Translations under genes and position numbers: made by a program
Shown here: piece by piece, positions 6,369 to 15,078 of the stretch
Position numbering within the stretch: position 1 is the stretch's first letter
Layout: every line of letters begins with the position of its first letter
Virus record (IMG/VR): IMGVR_UViG_3300044695_003509
Span: 1-32,919 of that record
Direction: 5' to 3' (one strand)
Length of the DNA stretch: 32,919 bases
Source of the DNA: a virus
The notes under the pieces: model-generated
The model's input: only the letters and a program-made list of their open reading frames with translations
Database searches by the model: none
Told to the model about the DNA's origin: nothing

Positions 6369-6578
6369 ATGAGATATAGAGAACAAGTAATTAACAAAGT
6401 AGAGGTGCTAGAGAGTACCTTAAAAGTATTAAGGCAGATTGTGCAAAGACAAGAGCCTGTTAAAACATATCTAGAGACTATTGAAAGAGCAGAAGAACAG
6501 CTTAATCAAGTTAAACAGTATGTTGAGATGGAGCCTACAACTTCTAACGAAGTAGGTGGCTTTTCCGGACAAAGGTAA
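6369..6578 (+). CDS. Small coiled-coil protein
   Basis: A 69-residue protein. Residues about 5-53 form a continuous amphipathic helix with heptad-like Leu, Val and Ile spacing (VEVLESTLKVLRQIV...), then a short flexible tail ending GGFSGQR. Small coiled-coil proteins of this type are common in T4-like phages, but I cannot name a function. It sits downstream of the G-rich tract and 13 bases before the HD-domain gene. Confidence 0.6.
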   Translation: MRYREQVINKVEVLESTLKVLRQIVQRQEPVKTYLETIERAEEQLNQVKQYVEMEPTTSNEVGGFSGQR

Positions 6579-6579
6579 T

Positions 6580-6587
6580 TATCTTTA
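6580..6587 (+). promoter_or_regulatory. Possible host-type -10 element TATCTTTA
   Basis: Identical to the -10 box at 4665 and 4 bases before the ATG at 6592, the same geometry as the other host-type sites. The position 20 bases upstream is GTGG rather than TTTG, so this is a weak candidate. Confidence 0.3.
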
Positions 6588-6591
6588 GAGT

Positions 6592-7380
6592 ATGAATTTA
6601 ACAGCAGAACAGATTCAATCGAATTGGGAAGAATTTTTAGGTTATATTGATACCTACATCTCTTCACCGAGGAAAGAAGACTTACGTAAGTTTTATGAAG
6701 ACCGTGTAGATAGATTTATCTTAATGCCGGCAGCTCATACTACAAAATACCACAACTGTTTTCCCGGAGGTTACATTGAACATGTTAACCGTGTTATCAA
6801 AGCTTCTTTGCATTTTGCAAAACTTTGGGAGAGATTCGGCTGTGATATGTCTACTTTTACGATTGAGGAATTAGTTTTTGCTGCTATGAATCACGACTTA
6901 GGTAAAGTAGGGGATAGTCAAAACGACCTGTATTTACCCGGGAAGGATGAGTGGAGAAAGAAGAACCTGGGTGAGGTTTACTCTTACAACAATGAGGTTG
7001 CTTTCATGACAGTTCCTGATAGGTCTTTATTCTTACTTCAAGAAGCTGGAATTAGGTATTCTATGAATGAGATGTTAGCTATCAGGACTCATGACGGGCT
7101 TTATGAAGAAGCTAACAAGGCTTATTTAATTTCCAGGATGCCAGAGAGTAGACCTAAATCAGTCATTGTTTATATCTTACACCAAGCAGATTTAATGGCT
7201 TCAGTAGTTGAGATGACAGTTAATCCTACAGAACAGCCTAAGTCAAAACAGTTCTCAATTTCAAAAGAGACTACTCAGAAGAACCCAGTAACTCATCAAC
7301 AACAAGCAAAGAACAAAGCATTATCTAACATCCAGAGTGATGGTTTGAAAAATGCAATGTCTAATTTCTTTACAGACTAA
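6592..7380 (+). CDS. HD-domain metal-dependent phosphohydrolase
   Basis: A 262-residue soluble enzyme of the HD superfamily, which hydrolyses nucleotide or other phosphate esters using bound metal. The fold is visible as H54 (YHNCFPGGYIEH), H64, the HD doublet H101-D102 in NHDLGKVGD, H167 in RTHDG and D200 in HQADLMAS. About 55 C-terminal residues are polar and probably disordered. It heads a tight run: the next gene starts on its stop codon (TAATG), followed by the late sigma factor. This arrangement suggests co-expression with the late switch. The substrate is unknown; a nucleotide pool or signalling nucleotide role is inference. Confidence 0.82.
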   Translation: MNLTAEQIQSNWEEFLGYIDTYISSPRKEDLRKFYEDRVDRFILMPAAHTTKYHNCFPGGYIEHVNRVIKASLHFAKLWERFGCDMSTFTIEELVFAAMNHDLGKVGDSQNDLYLPGKDEWRKKNLGEVYSYNNEVAFMTVPDRSLFLLQEAGIRYSMNEMLAIRTHDGLYEEANKAYLISRMPESRPKSVIVYILHQADLMASVVEMTVNPTEQPKSKQFSISKETTQKNPVTHQQQAKNKALSNIQSDGLKNAMSNFFTD

Positions 7381-7667
7381 TGACAACATTAATTACCATA
7401 CTAAGTATAGCAGTCTGTGTATTAGGATACACAACATACAACCTACTGCGCAAAAACGAAAAACAAGAAGACGTTTTGACTGCTTACTTGTTGTATATGG
7501 ATAATCTATCTAAGATTATTGAACATAGCGATCAACAGCTTAAAAAAATTGATAGTAAAGGTACATTTCAAAGTGATGATGAAATTGGATGGTTCTTCGA
7601 GCAAATAAAGGTTATTCAAAGCAGATTAAATAACTTTAAATTGACCGATGACCGAGAAGAAAAATAA
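7380..7667 (+). CDS. Small single-pass membrane protein
   Basis: A 95-residue protein with an N-terminal transmembrane helix (residues about 3-22, LITILSIAVCVLGYTTYNLL) and a cytoplasmic coiled-coil-like tail. The segment GTFQSDDEIGWFFEQIK (about 61-77) looks like a conserved core. It overlaps the HD gene by one base (TAATG) and the sigma gene by 20 bases, so translation is probably coupled. I recall similar small membrane proteins near the gp55 gene in other large phages, but the function is unknown. Confidence 0.7.
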   Translation: MTTLITILSIAVCVLGYTTYNLLRKNEKQEDVLTAYLLYMDNLSKIIEHSDQQLKKIDSKGTFQSDDEIGWFFEQIKVIQSRLNNFKLTDDREEK

Positions 7668-8382
7668 AAATTACTTTACTCACGATACAGAGCTTGCAAT
7701 AATCAAATATGTTAACACAGAAGATTATGCAGAACGTAATAAGATTTATAGGGAAGAAATTCACTATGCATTGTATAAGTTAACACAAAACTTAATTCAC
7801 ACTTTCAAATTTTACTACACGGAAGAGACAAACTTAGAAGATCTTCAACACGAAGTAATTACTTTCCTACTAACTAAACTTGATCGCTTTAATCCTTCTA
7901 ACGGGGCTAAAGCGTATTCTTATTTTGGAACAATTGCCAAGCGATACCTAATTGCTTCAAATCAAAAGAATTACAAAAAAAGAATGGAACTACTCTCCCT
8001 GGATAGCTTAAATACAGAACAAGAAGACGGTGAGTTTGTTTATGGAGACGTATTAGATACCAACGGAGTACAGGCTGATACTCAAGTATACCACCCAGTA
8101 GATGAGGTTTCTGAATTCTTAGATATCTACGTCACTCACTGTACAGATAATATCTACGAACTATTCCCCAAAGATGAAGATGCACAAATCGCCGATGCAA
8201 TCCTTGAACTATTCAGGAAAAGAGAGCATATCAGAATCTTCAACAAGAAAGCCCTATATATTTACATCAGGGAGATTATCGATGTTAAAACACCTAGGAT
8301 TACGAAAGTAGCTAATGAATTAGGAGATCTCTATAAGAAACAGTATGCATTCTATGTAGAGAACGGCTACGCAAGCTTCTAA
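7648..8382 (+). CDS. 55: Late-transcription sigma factor, gp55-like
   Basis: A 244-residue protein resembling T4 gp55-type late sigma factors, which direct host RNA polymerase to late promoters. The conserved region-2-like part spans about residues 40-112. It includes TNLEDLQHEVITFLLTKLDRF and AYSYFGTIAKRYLIASNQK, the segment that by family knowledge contacts the polymerase clamp and the -10 element. The C-terminal part (about 150-244) is more divergent and ends in a helical stretch. The gene overlaps the preceding membrane protein by 20 bases. The window's CTATTTATA sites are natural candidate targets. I judge the assignment good but not certain, since gp55 relatives diverge strongly. Confidence 0.75.
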   Translation: MTEKKNKNYFTHDTELAIIKYVNTEDYAERNKIYREEIHYALYKLTQNLIHTFKFYYTEETNLEDLQHEVITFLLTKLDRFNPSNGAKAYSYFGTIAKRYLIASNQKNYKKRMELLSLDSLNTEQEDGEFVYGDVLDTNGVQADTQVYHPVDEVSEFLDIYVTHCTDNIYELFPKDEDAQIADAILELFRKREHIRIFNKKALYIYIREIIDVKTPRITKVANELGDLYKKQYAFYVENGYASF

Positions 8383-8395
8383 ACCTTCCTACTTT

Positions 8396-8412
8396 CTATT
8401 TATAAAAAATAG
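8396..8412 (+). promoter_or_regulatory. Late-promoter-type motif within a hairpin
   Basis: CTATTTATAA (8396-8405) lies 14 bases before the ATG at 8420. Its CTATTT (8396-8401) pairs perfectly with AAATAG (8407-8412) around ATAAA. This and the site at 4930 are the two with long spacing to the ATG, and both are in hairpins. Confidence 0.55.
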
Positions 8413-8419
8413 ACTACTC

Positions 8420-8755
8420 ATGAGTTTAGATAAATTAATATTTAAGAATAAGAAATTCGCAGACCTTCTAGAAGAGATTTACGATAATCAAAAGAAGAAG
8501 GAGAAGCAGATTTCAACTCTTATCTCAGAATTAAGACCATTAATCGAAGATACTGGAGATGCGACTTTGATCGTACCTCTTATCAAAGAGTACCTAGAAA
8601 TCGGAGTTAAGAATGATGACCAGCTCGTAAAGGTTGCAACTATCATCCAACGTATATTTCAGAATCAAGATTCAGCAACCGATTCGTTTGGTATTTCTGA
8701 TGAAGAAAGAGAGCAGTTGATGAAAGAGATTAACAACATTAAGGAAGATAAGTAA
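8420..8755 (+). CDS. Hypothetical helical protein at the head of the baseplate block
   Basis: A 111-residue, charged, all-helical protein with a coiled-coil segment (QKKKEKQISTLISELRPLIED, about 24-44) and an acidic/basic C-terminal helix. It has no signal or catalytic motif. Its stop overlaps the start of the gp5-like gene (TAATG), so it is translated with the baseplate proteins. A role as a baseplate assembly factor or small hub component is inferred from position only; I do not recognise a T4 counterpart. Confidence 0.6.
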   Translation: MSLDKLIFKNKKFADLLEEIYDNQKKKEKQISTLISELRPLIEDTGDATLIVPLIKEYLEIGVKNDDQLVKVATIIQRIFQNQDSATDSFGISDEEREQLMKEINNIKEDK

Positions 8756-9993
8756 TGGCAAAATTCGGCTTTGGAGCTTTAAACGACAACTATAATACTG
8801 GAGCTTCCGGCACTAGTAAGACTCTTGATGCACTAAAGCTTGCAAGTTTAAATTCAACCGGGAGAGTATTAAGCATCGTCTTAGATGATACTCATCCAAA
8901 GTATCAAGAACTAGGAGGACCAAAAGCCATTGGTGCAGTTGAAATAATCGATCTTTCTGGAGGTACAGCAGACTATTCAACAACATCCGATAATCAAAAT
9001 TATAGAGTTGCATACCCTTTGCAGCCAGGGTTAAAAAACTACCCACTTATAAACGAAGTTGTTTATCTAGTATCACAGCCGACGAAGAAAATAATGCAGA
9101 GAAATTCTGCAAAAGCATTATATTATATTAGCGTAGTGAACCTTTGGAATCACCCACACCACAACGCTATTCCATATTCTGCAGGATCCTCTACTCCGGA
9201 GAATTCTAAAAACTATCAAGATTCAGCTCTAGGTAGTACGAACAAGTTAACAGATACTGCCGGAACGATAAAGTTTGGAAACTACTTTAAAGAAAGACCA
9301 AACATCTATCCCCTACAGCCTTTTGAAGGGGATCTGATTTACGAAGGAAGGTGGGGTAACAGCATCCGGTTAAGCGGTACAGCTCCTAATAAAAACCCGT
9401 GGTCTACCACCGGTACCCAAGGAGATGCTATAACTATTATTAGGAACGGTCAAACAGACAATCCAAATAAAAACGGATGGGACTTTACAGTAGAAGATAT
9501 AAACACAGATGCTTCTTCTGTCTACTTAACAACTACTCAGAAAGTCCCGCTCACTGCCAATACGAACTACTTTAGCTATAAATCGAATCCCCCCACCCTA
9601 CCTGATGAATATACAGGGAAGCAGATAATTTTGAATTCAGGAAGGTTAGTGTTTAATACAACAGAAGATCACCTGCTACTTAGCTCTGCTAAAAGTATCA
9701 GTTTGAGTTCTGCAGGAACGGTTAACGTAGATGCCTCTGAAATGACAATCCAAACAGAGAAAATATATTTAGGATCTAAATCTGCAACCGAACCTTTACT
9801 GTTAGGTGATACGACAGTAGAACTGCTAAAGACGATGATCGACGTATTAAAAGACCTGGTTACAGCATCTCAGACAGCATCTAATTCAGGAGGTCCAATA
9901 CCTAGTTTAAATCAGAAAGCACCCGGTCTGTTGAAAAAACTTTTGACATTAAATCCAGACCTTCTTAAATCAAATTCTAATTTTACAGTATAA
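8755..9993 (+). CDS. Baseplate spike/hub protein, gp5-like (no lysozyme domain)
   Basis: A 412-residue protein with the architecture of phage spike proteins: an N-terminal OB-like domain (about 36-110, with LPL-type beta strands and VAYPLQPGLKNYPLINE) and the segment DLIYEGRWGNSIRLSG (about 193-208). A repetitive beta region (about 290-345, LLLSSAKSISLSSAGTVNV) would form the trimeric needle, and a helical tail follows. T4 gp5 has an internal lysozyme domain; I see none here. Genes for baseplate gp25 and gp6 follow, which supports the assignment. It overlaps both neighbours by one base (TAATG). The class is confident; exact equivalence to gp5 is less so. Confidence 0.72.
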   Translation: MAKFGFGALNDNYNTGASGTSKTLDALKLASLNSTGRVLSIVLDDTHPKYQELGGPKAIGAVEIIDLSGGTADYSTTSDNQNYRVAYPLQPGLKNYPLINEVVYLVSQPTKKIMQRNSAKALYYISVVNLWNHPHHNAIPYSAGSSTPENSKNYQDSALGSTNKLTDTAGTIKFGNYFKERPNIYPLQPFEGDLIYEGRWGNSIRLSGTAPNKNPWSTTGTQGDAITIIRNGQTDNPNKNGWDFTVEDINTDASSVYLTTTQKVPLTANTNYFSYKSNPPTLPDEYTGKQIILNSGRLVFNTTEDHLLLSSAKSISLSSAGTVNVDASEMTIQTEKIYLGSKSATEPLLLGDTTVELLKTMIDVLKDLVTASQTASNSGGPIPSLNQKAPGLLKKLLTLNPDLLKSNSNFTV

Positions 9994-10940
9994 TGACACC
10001 GGAAGAATTAGAAAAACAGAGGAAACAAGAAGCAGCTAAGAGGGATGCTTTTAATAAAAAGTTAAAACTTCAAAGAGCGCTAGCTACTGCAACCGTTGTT
10101 GCAACTGCAACACAATTAGCTCCTTTAGATAGGATTAATCAAACAATCAATACTAAGATTGAAGACCTACGGGACAAAGCAACATCTACGCTACTAACCT
10201 TAGCATCCCAGCTAGGAATAGAAGGATTAGATACAGCTAACCCAACTTTACCGAACGTATGTCCTTCACAGGATATTCTAGATAGGGCATTACAAGTACG
10301 TAATGCTTTAGGTGCAGATATCGAAAACACCACGAAGTATATCGACACTATAGATGCATCTCTGCAGATATTAACCCCAATCCTAAACGGAACAGTTACA
10401 TCCCTGAATGCTATAAGCCTCCTAAAGACCGCTACGTCATTAGCTGCTAAACTAGCACCAACATTACCCGGAGCAGTTACAGCTCTTATAAGCGACTTAG
10501 ATGATATTAGAACATCGATAACATTCAAATCAGATGGAACAGCTAGACTACCAGAGTTACAAAGAGCTTTAGCATTAGGTAGTCAGTACGTCTCTGATGC
10601 AGCTAAGGTAATGCAGGCGGTTATAACAGTACTAGCAGTAGTCGACCTTGTATTAGAGAAGTGTGGTAAGAAGCCTAACGAAGTAGGAGCAAACACTAAT
10701 AAACTCTTGAATACCATAAAATTAGCAGCAACCTCTAATATCGACCTAACTTATAGAGGGTTTACTTTTGAGATTGTAGAGAAACCATTTAGTCCGACTC
10801 TAAAGCAGAGAATAGGACAAGCAAAAAATAGTCAAGGAATCGTTCTACTACAGACAGAACCATCCTTCACAACAGACCCTCAAGTCCTTGTTGAGGAGTT
10901 AAAACTCATTATAGACAGGGATAATCTAAAAGCCAATTAA
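9993..10940 (+). CDS. Ala/Leu-rich baseplate-region structural protein
   Basis: A 315-residue protein with a charged helical N-terminus (EELEKQRKQEAAKRDAFNKK). A long Ala/Thr/Leu-rich central region (about 28-225) follows, with helices hydrophobic enough to mimic membrane segments, then a compact C-terminal domain beginning TYRGFTFEIVEKPF (about 254) that looks beta-rich. It overlaps the spike gene by one base. The location between spike and gp25 suggests a baseplate hub or tail-associated component. No T4 homologue is recognised, and a long helical bundle or tape-measure-like helper is an alternative. Confidence 0.6.
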   Translation: MTPEELEKQRKQEAAKRDAFNKKLKLQRALATATVVATATQLAPLDRINQTINTKIEDLRDKATSTLLTLASQLGIEGLDTANPTLPNVCPSQDILDRALQVRNALGADIENTTKYIDTIDASLQILTPILNGTVTSLNAISLLKTATSLAAKLAPTLPGAVTALISDLDDIRTSITFKSDGTARLPELQRALALGSQYVSDAAKVMQAVITVLAVVDLVLEKCGKKPNEVGANTNKLLNTIKLAATSNIDLTYRGFTFEIVEKPFSPTLKQRIGQAKNSQGIVLLQTEPSFTTDPQVLVEELKLIIDRDNLKAN

Positions 10941-10943
10941 GAA

Positions 10944-10953
10944 ATATTTATAA
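10944..10953 (+). promoter_or_regulatory. Late-promoter-type motif ATATTTATAA
   Basis: It ends 3 bases before the ATG at 10957. The first base is A rather than C, as also at 19668. Confidence 0.55.
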
Positions 10954-10956
10954 AAG

Positions 10957-11334
10957 ATGGATACTAAAGTATTTAAAAAACTCATCAAAGAAGCCGTAAG
11001 AGAAGCTATTCAAGAAGAATTGAAAGACATTCTATTGGAAGCAGTACGTGCACCTAAAACAATCATTCAGGAGAGCTACTCAACTCCCGTACCAGTTTCA
11101 ACCCAACCAGTAGCAGCTAGTATTAATGCAAGAGATAAATACAAAGAACTATTAGGTGGAATGATGGAATCAAGAAACGGAAACATTTCAATGACTTCAA
11201 ACGACGCTATGTCTTTTGGAGCACAACCTGGATACAGACCACCTGCAACAGTTAACACTGCCGGAGAAGGATCTGCGCTACCTGCAGGAGAAGTTAACCT
11301 AGACCAGATTATGGGTCTTATTAATAAGAAATAA
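10957..11334 (+). CDS. Small protein with helical N-terminus, possibly virion-associated
   Basis: A 125-residue protein. The first 30 residues are a strongly amphipathic helix (KKLIKEAVREAIQEELKDI) ending ILLEA, which matches the hydrophobic-x-E pattern seen in several late proteins here. The remainder is Pro/Gly/Ala/Ser-rich and probably disordered, with a last short helix (LDQIMGLINKK). A late motif lies 3 bases upstream of its ATG. The stop overlaps the gp25 ATG (TAATG), so it is co-translated with the baseplate wedge. Function unknown. Confidence 0.6.
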   Translation: MDTKVFKKLIKEAVREAIQEELKDILLEAVRAPKTIIQESYSTPVPVSTQPVAASINARDKYKELLGGMMESRNGNISMTSNDAMSFGAQPGYRPPATVNTAGEGSALPAGEVNLDQIMGLINKK

Positions 11335-11741
11335 TGGCATTTGGTGCAAAGAAGATATTCCCAATAGATAAGAAACCTTCAGTCGCTGTAGGAGTCGGAA
11401 TACCCTTTGCTGCACCTGGCGTCTTTACCTCTACCTACACTACTCAACAAGCTATCAAAACTAACCTGATTAACTTGTTTCTAACTGGAACCGGACAAAG
11501 GTACTTAAACCCAACATTCGGAGCAGGTTTACAAGTTTATATTTTTGAACAGTTAAACAGTAATACAGAAGTAGCTTTAGAGGAAGATATACAGAGTATT
11601 ATAAGCGAGTATTTTCCAAGCGTTATTGTCGAAAACTTAACAGTGACAGGTAACCCTGATACAAATCAAATTACAGTTGCATTAAAGTATTCTATAAGAG
11701 ATACAGGAGTAACAGACAACTTAGAAATATCATTCAACTAA
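11334..11741 (+). CDS. 25: Baseplate wedge protein gp25
   Basis: A 135-residue protein of the GPW/gp25 family, a core wedge subunit joining baseplate to sheath. The family signature is visible as QAIKTNLINLFLTGTGQRYLNPTFGAGL across residues 39-66 (written here as its parts QAIKTNL, GQRYLNP and FGAGL). The FEQLN helix follows, then VALEEDIQSIISEYFP (about 80-95) and a C-terminal beta hairpin with the expected YSIRDTG. The length agrees with T4 gp25 (132). It is directly followed by gp6, the conserved order in contractile-tailed phages. Confidence 0.92.
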   Translation: MAFGAKKIFPIDKKPSVAVGVGIPFAAPGVFTSTYTTQQAIKTNLINLFLTGTGQRYLNPTFGAGLQVYIFEQLNSNTEVALEEDIQSIISEYFPSVIVENLTVTGNPDTNQITVALKYSIRDTGVTDNLEISFN

Positions 11742-11742
11742 A

Positions 11743-13599
11743 ATGGCAGTAAAAAGAGACATAAAATACCTAAATAAAGATTTTAGCACATTGAGGGCTT
11801 CCTTAATCGACTATGCTAAAACTTATTTCCCTACAACCTATAATGACTTTAGTCCGTCATCTCCCGGGATGATGTTTATGGAAATGGCAGCTTATGTAGG
11901 AGATGTTATGTCTTTTTACTTAGACAATCAAATACAAGAGACTTACTTGCAGTATGCTCGTCAAACAGATAACTTGTTTGAGTTAGCATATATGTTTGGT
12001 TACAAGCCAAATGTAACAGGTGTTGCAACAACAACCATTGATTTCTACCAACAAGTACCTGCAAAAGCATCTGGAACAGATACAGTTCCTGATTTTGATT
12101 ATGCTTTGTTGATTGCTGAAAATGCAGTTGTAGCATCAACCTCTAACAGCGAAGTTAAATTTCTAGTTCAAGATAGTGTAGACTTTTCAGTATCTTCTTC
12201 ACAAGATCCAACAGAAGTTACAATCTTCCAAACAGCAGGACCAGATCCGGTTAGCTATCTTTTGAAAAAAAGCAGGCAAGCAATCTCTGCTACAGTTAAT
12301 ACTGCCGCTTTAACCTTCACCGCACCGGTACAGTTCGATACTAGAACTATTAACGCAGAAAATATTGTTGGCATACTAGACGCTACAGATAGCGACGGCA
12401 ATACATGGTACGAAGTAGATTATTTAGCTCAAGATGCAATCTACTCAGGTATTAAGAATACAAACCCCAACGACCCTAACCGGTCAGTCGATAACGCAGA
12501 TACACCCTACATCCTACAATTAGAACAAGTTCAAAGAAGATTTGCAACTAGATTCTTAGATTCAGGGTCGTTACAACTACAATTTGGAGCAGGTACTGCA
12601 ACAGATACAGACGAAACAATCATACCAAACCCCGATAACGTAGGTCTTGGATTACCTTTCCAACAATCTAAGTTAACAACCGCCTATTCACCCACAAACT
12701 TTATTTTTACAAAAACATACGGCATTGCCCCTTCAAACACAACCGTTAGTGTTAGATACTTGACGGGGGGAGGAGTAGCTGCAAACGTTCCTTCAAATGA
12801 CCTAACAGTTATTACAGGGGATATCAACTTCTTAAATTCAAATCTTAATACAGCTACAGCAAACACTTACAGAGCATCTTTAGCGGTAAACAATCCAGAT
12901 GCAGCGGTTGGAGGTCAAGACGGCGATAGTATTGAAGAAATTAGACAGAATACATTGTCTAATTACCAGACTCAGCTCCGTAACGTAACTCAAGACGACT
13001 ATCTAGTTAGAGCATTATCGATGCCGGCCAGGTACGGAGTCATCGCTAAAGCATATATTGAACAGACTAAAATTGCTAATCTAGGAATAGGTGAAACACC
13101 AACAACGTTAGACCTGTACGTACTAACTTACAACAGCAATAAAAACCTAGTTAAAGCCTCTAACGCATTAAAACAGAACCTTGACACCTACTTATCACAA
13201 TACAGAGTAATAGGTGATTCAGTTAGAATTAAAGATGCTTTTGTAATTAACATAGGGGTTAATTTTGATATAACAGTTGCTCCAAACTACAACAGTAATG
13301 AGGTAATCCTCGCCGCTATAACAGCAGTAAGAGAGTATTTTAACATAAACAGTTGGCAGATCAATCAGCCTATCCTACTGAAAAACTTAAGTCTTTTAAT
13401 TGATAATATCGACGGAGTACAGACAGTTAAGAATGTTGAAATTGTTAATTTGACTGGGCAAGCATTAGGCTACTCTAACTATTCTTACGATACAAAAGGA
13501 GCAACGATTGATAACGTAGTGTACCCTTCTATTGATCCTATGATTTTTGAAGTTAAGTATCCAAACGTAGATATTAAAGGAAGAGTAGTTTCTCTTTAA
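11743..13599 (+). CDS. 6: Baseplate wedge protein gp6 (baseplate J-like)
   Basis: A 618-residue protein matching T4 gp6 (about 660 residues), which dimerises to form the inner ring of the baseplate wedge. The N-terminus has YLNKDFSTLRASLIDYAKTY, then SPGMMFMEMAAYVGDVM and FELAYMFGYKPN. The middle part carries the baseplate-J-like core (TVSVRYLTGGG near 350; EEIRQNTLSNYQTQLRNVT near 400, then DDYLVRAL), and the C-terminus is beta-rich. It starts 1 base after the gp25 stop, so it is in the same operon. This is one of the firmest assignments in the window. Confidence 0.92.
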   Translation: MAVKRDIKYLNKDFSTLRASLIDYAKTYFPTTYNDFSPSSPGMMFMEMAAYVGDVMSFYLDNQIQETYLQYARQTDNLFELAYMFGYKPNVTGVATTTIDFYQQVPAKASGTDTVPDFDYALLIAENAVVASTSNSEVKFLVQDSVDFSVSSSQDPTEVTIFQTAGPDPVSYLLKKSRQAISATVNTAALTFTAPVQFDTRTINAENIVGILDATDSDGNTWYEVDYLAQDAIYSGIKNTNPNDPNRSVDNADTPYILQLEQVQRRFATRFLDSGSLQLQFGAGTATDTDETIIPNPDNVGLGLPFQQSKLTTAYSPTNFIFTKTYGIAPSNTTVSVRYLTGGGVAANVPSNDLTVITGDINFLNSNLNTATANTYRASLAVNNPDAAVGGQDGDSIEEIRQNTLSNYQTQLRNVTQDDYLVRALSMPARYGVIAKAYIEQTKIANLGIGETPTTLDLYVLTYNSNKNLVKASNALKQNLDTYLSQYRVIGDSVRIKDAFVINIGVNFDITVAPNYNSNEVILAAITAVREYFNINSWQINQPILLKNLSLLIDNIDGVQTVKNVEIVNLTGQALGYSNYSYDTKGATIDNVVYPSIDPMIFEVKYPNVDIKGRVVSL

Positions 13600-13602
13600 T
13601 TC

Positions 13603-13612
13603 CTATTTATAA
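13603..13612 (+). promoter_or_regulatory. Late-promoter-type motif CTATTTATAA
   Basis: It ends 3 bases before the ATG at 13616, in the short gap after gp6. Confidence 0.6.
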
Positions 13613-13615
13613 CAA

Positions 13616-14722
13616 ATGGCAGTATACAAAATCTTCCCGGAGAAAGACGCTACCCTGTATAGTGAATACCCAGTAATGAACTCTGGTATTGATGAAATTA
13701 TCGAAGCAACTACCGGACAAGATGTTGCAGGAGATCCTAACGCCAGTAGATTCTTAATTAAATTTCCACAGTCTGAGATCCTAGATGTTATAGACAACAA
13801 AGCAACCGGCTCTCTTGCAGCATACTTAAAAGTATTTGTAGCGAAAGTAGAAGGACTTGGACAAGAAACAACAATAGAGTGTCTTGCAGTATCGGGTTCA
13901 TGGGAAAACGGTACGGGTAAATATTTAGATAGTCCGCAAGTAACTAACGGGGTTAGTTGGGAATACAGAACCGCCGAAGGCACAGGTGCTTGGGCAACCA
14001 CCTTCCCTAGCTTAGAGGTAACCGGTTCTTGGTCAGGATCAAACGTTGGCGGAGGAAACTGGTATACAAACGGAGCTTACATTCAAAGCACACCATTCCA
14101 GTATCGAAGTGATTTTGACATAGTATTAAATACAACAAACACGGTATTAAGCTGGTATAGCGGATCTATTGGAAACGACGGGTTTATTATTAAGCAGGCC
14201 AACGCTGATGAATTCTCAACAGATCCTGCTAAGAGAGTGCAGTTTAAGTATTTCTCAGTAGACACAAATACAATCTACCCACCTCAGTTAGAATTCAGAT
14301 GGGATGATTTTACTTTTAATACAGGATCATCAGCACAGAGAATCCTAACAGATCCAGATATAGTTGCAACGTTACCCAACAATACAGGAGTTTATTATTC
14401 AGGATCTCTACAGAGATTTAGAGTTAATGCTAGACCTCAATTCCCACCTAGAATCTTTACAACTAGTTCTTTTTATACTACAAACTACTACTTACCAACA
14501 GCTTCTTACTGGTCTATAAAAGATTTAGATACAAATGAAGTTGTAATTGACTTCGATAGTACTTATACTAAGGTTAGTGCAGACTCTATTAGTAGTTACT
14601 TTGATGTGTATATGAACGGTTTAGAACCTGAAAGGTATTATCAAATACTAATTAAAACACATATTGACGGTGCTATAAAAATATTGGATGACAAGTATTA
14701 CTTTAAAGTTGTAAACGGATAA
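13616..14722 (+). CDS. Virion structural protein with DNRLRE-like N-terminus
   Basis: A 368-residue, beta-rich protein. The start (MAVYKIFPEKDATLYSEYPVMNSG) followed by SRFLIKFP near 45 resembles the DNRLRE family of beta-sandwich domains, which often begin with D-A-t-l/y and contain R-x-L-I/L-x-F. A second beta region (about 200-365) ends in a fibronectin-like segment (YMNGLEPERYYQILIKT). No signal peptide. It lies directly after gp6 where T4-like phages keep other wedge and fibre-connector genes, so a peripheral baseplate or fibre-attachment role is inferred. The stop overlaps the next start (TAATG). Confidence 0.65.
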   Translation: MAVYKIFPEKDATLYSEYPVMNSGIDEIIEATTGQDVAGDPNASRFLIKFPQSEILDVIDNKATGSLAAYLKVFVAKVEGLGQETTIECLAVSGSWENGTGKYLDSPQVTNGVSWEYRTAEGTGAWATTFPSLEVTGSWSGSNVGGGNWYTNGAYIQSTPFQYRSDFDIVLNTTNTVLSWYSGSIGNDGFIIKQANADEFSTDPAKRVQFKYFSVDTNTIYPPQLEFRWDDFTFNTGSSAQRILTDPDIVATLPNNTGVYYSGSLQRFRVNARPQFPPRIFTTSSFYTTNYYLPTASYWSIKDLDTNEVVIDFDSTYTKVSADSISSYFDVYMNGLEPERYYQILIKTHIDGAIKILDDKYYFKVVNG

Positions 14723-15078
14723 TGAGTTCGGTAGTTGATTTAAGCAAGCAGGTATTTGAAAAGCAGCAGTACCAACAGGTTATCGATACCTCATTTACAC
14801 AGCTTACAGTGGGTGGTGTTCCAACAACACAGGTTGCAATTACACCCTTACCAACTGTTCAAGAATTTTTTGATAACTACTCTCAATTGTTTTACCAAAT
14901 ACCAAAAGCAGGAGAAACAAACTCACATCAATACCTAGTAAATCAAAGCAGTGCATACATAGGAGGAGAAGGAACCAACGAAGAAGTAACCGCATTACTT
15001 GCAGAAGTTACAGCTTTGAGAGAGGAAAATTTACAATTACAACAGCAACTATTAGACATAAAGCCAATTAATGGATAA
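14722..15078 (+). CDS. Small tail protein with C-terminal leucine-zipper coiled coil
   Basis: A 118-residue protein with a beta-type or loop-rich first half and a clear coiled coil at about 84-112 (EVTALLAEVTALREENLQLQ), probably for dimerisation or trimerisation. It overlaps the preceding gene by one base and the giant structural gene by 8 bases, so the three are translated together. A connector or bundling role in the baseplate periphery is inferred. I do not recognise a named family. Confidence 0.6.
   Translation: MSSVVDLSKQVFEKQQYQQVIDTSFTQLTVGGVPTTQVAITPLPTVQEFFDNYSQLFYQIPKAGETNSHQYLVNQSSAYIGGEGTNEEVTALLAEVTALREENLQLQQQLLDIKPING

Noticed and set aside
10139-10528. Reverse-strand ORF of 129 codons
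   Set aside because: It is a shadow of the Ala/Thr/Leu-rich gene at 9993; no motif of any known family.
13603-14001. Reverse-strand ORF of 132 codons
   Set aside because: It is antisense to a structural gene with a good start and late motif; composition is atypical and no promoter is seen.
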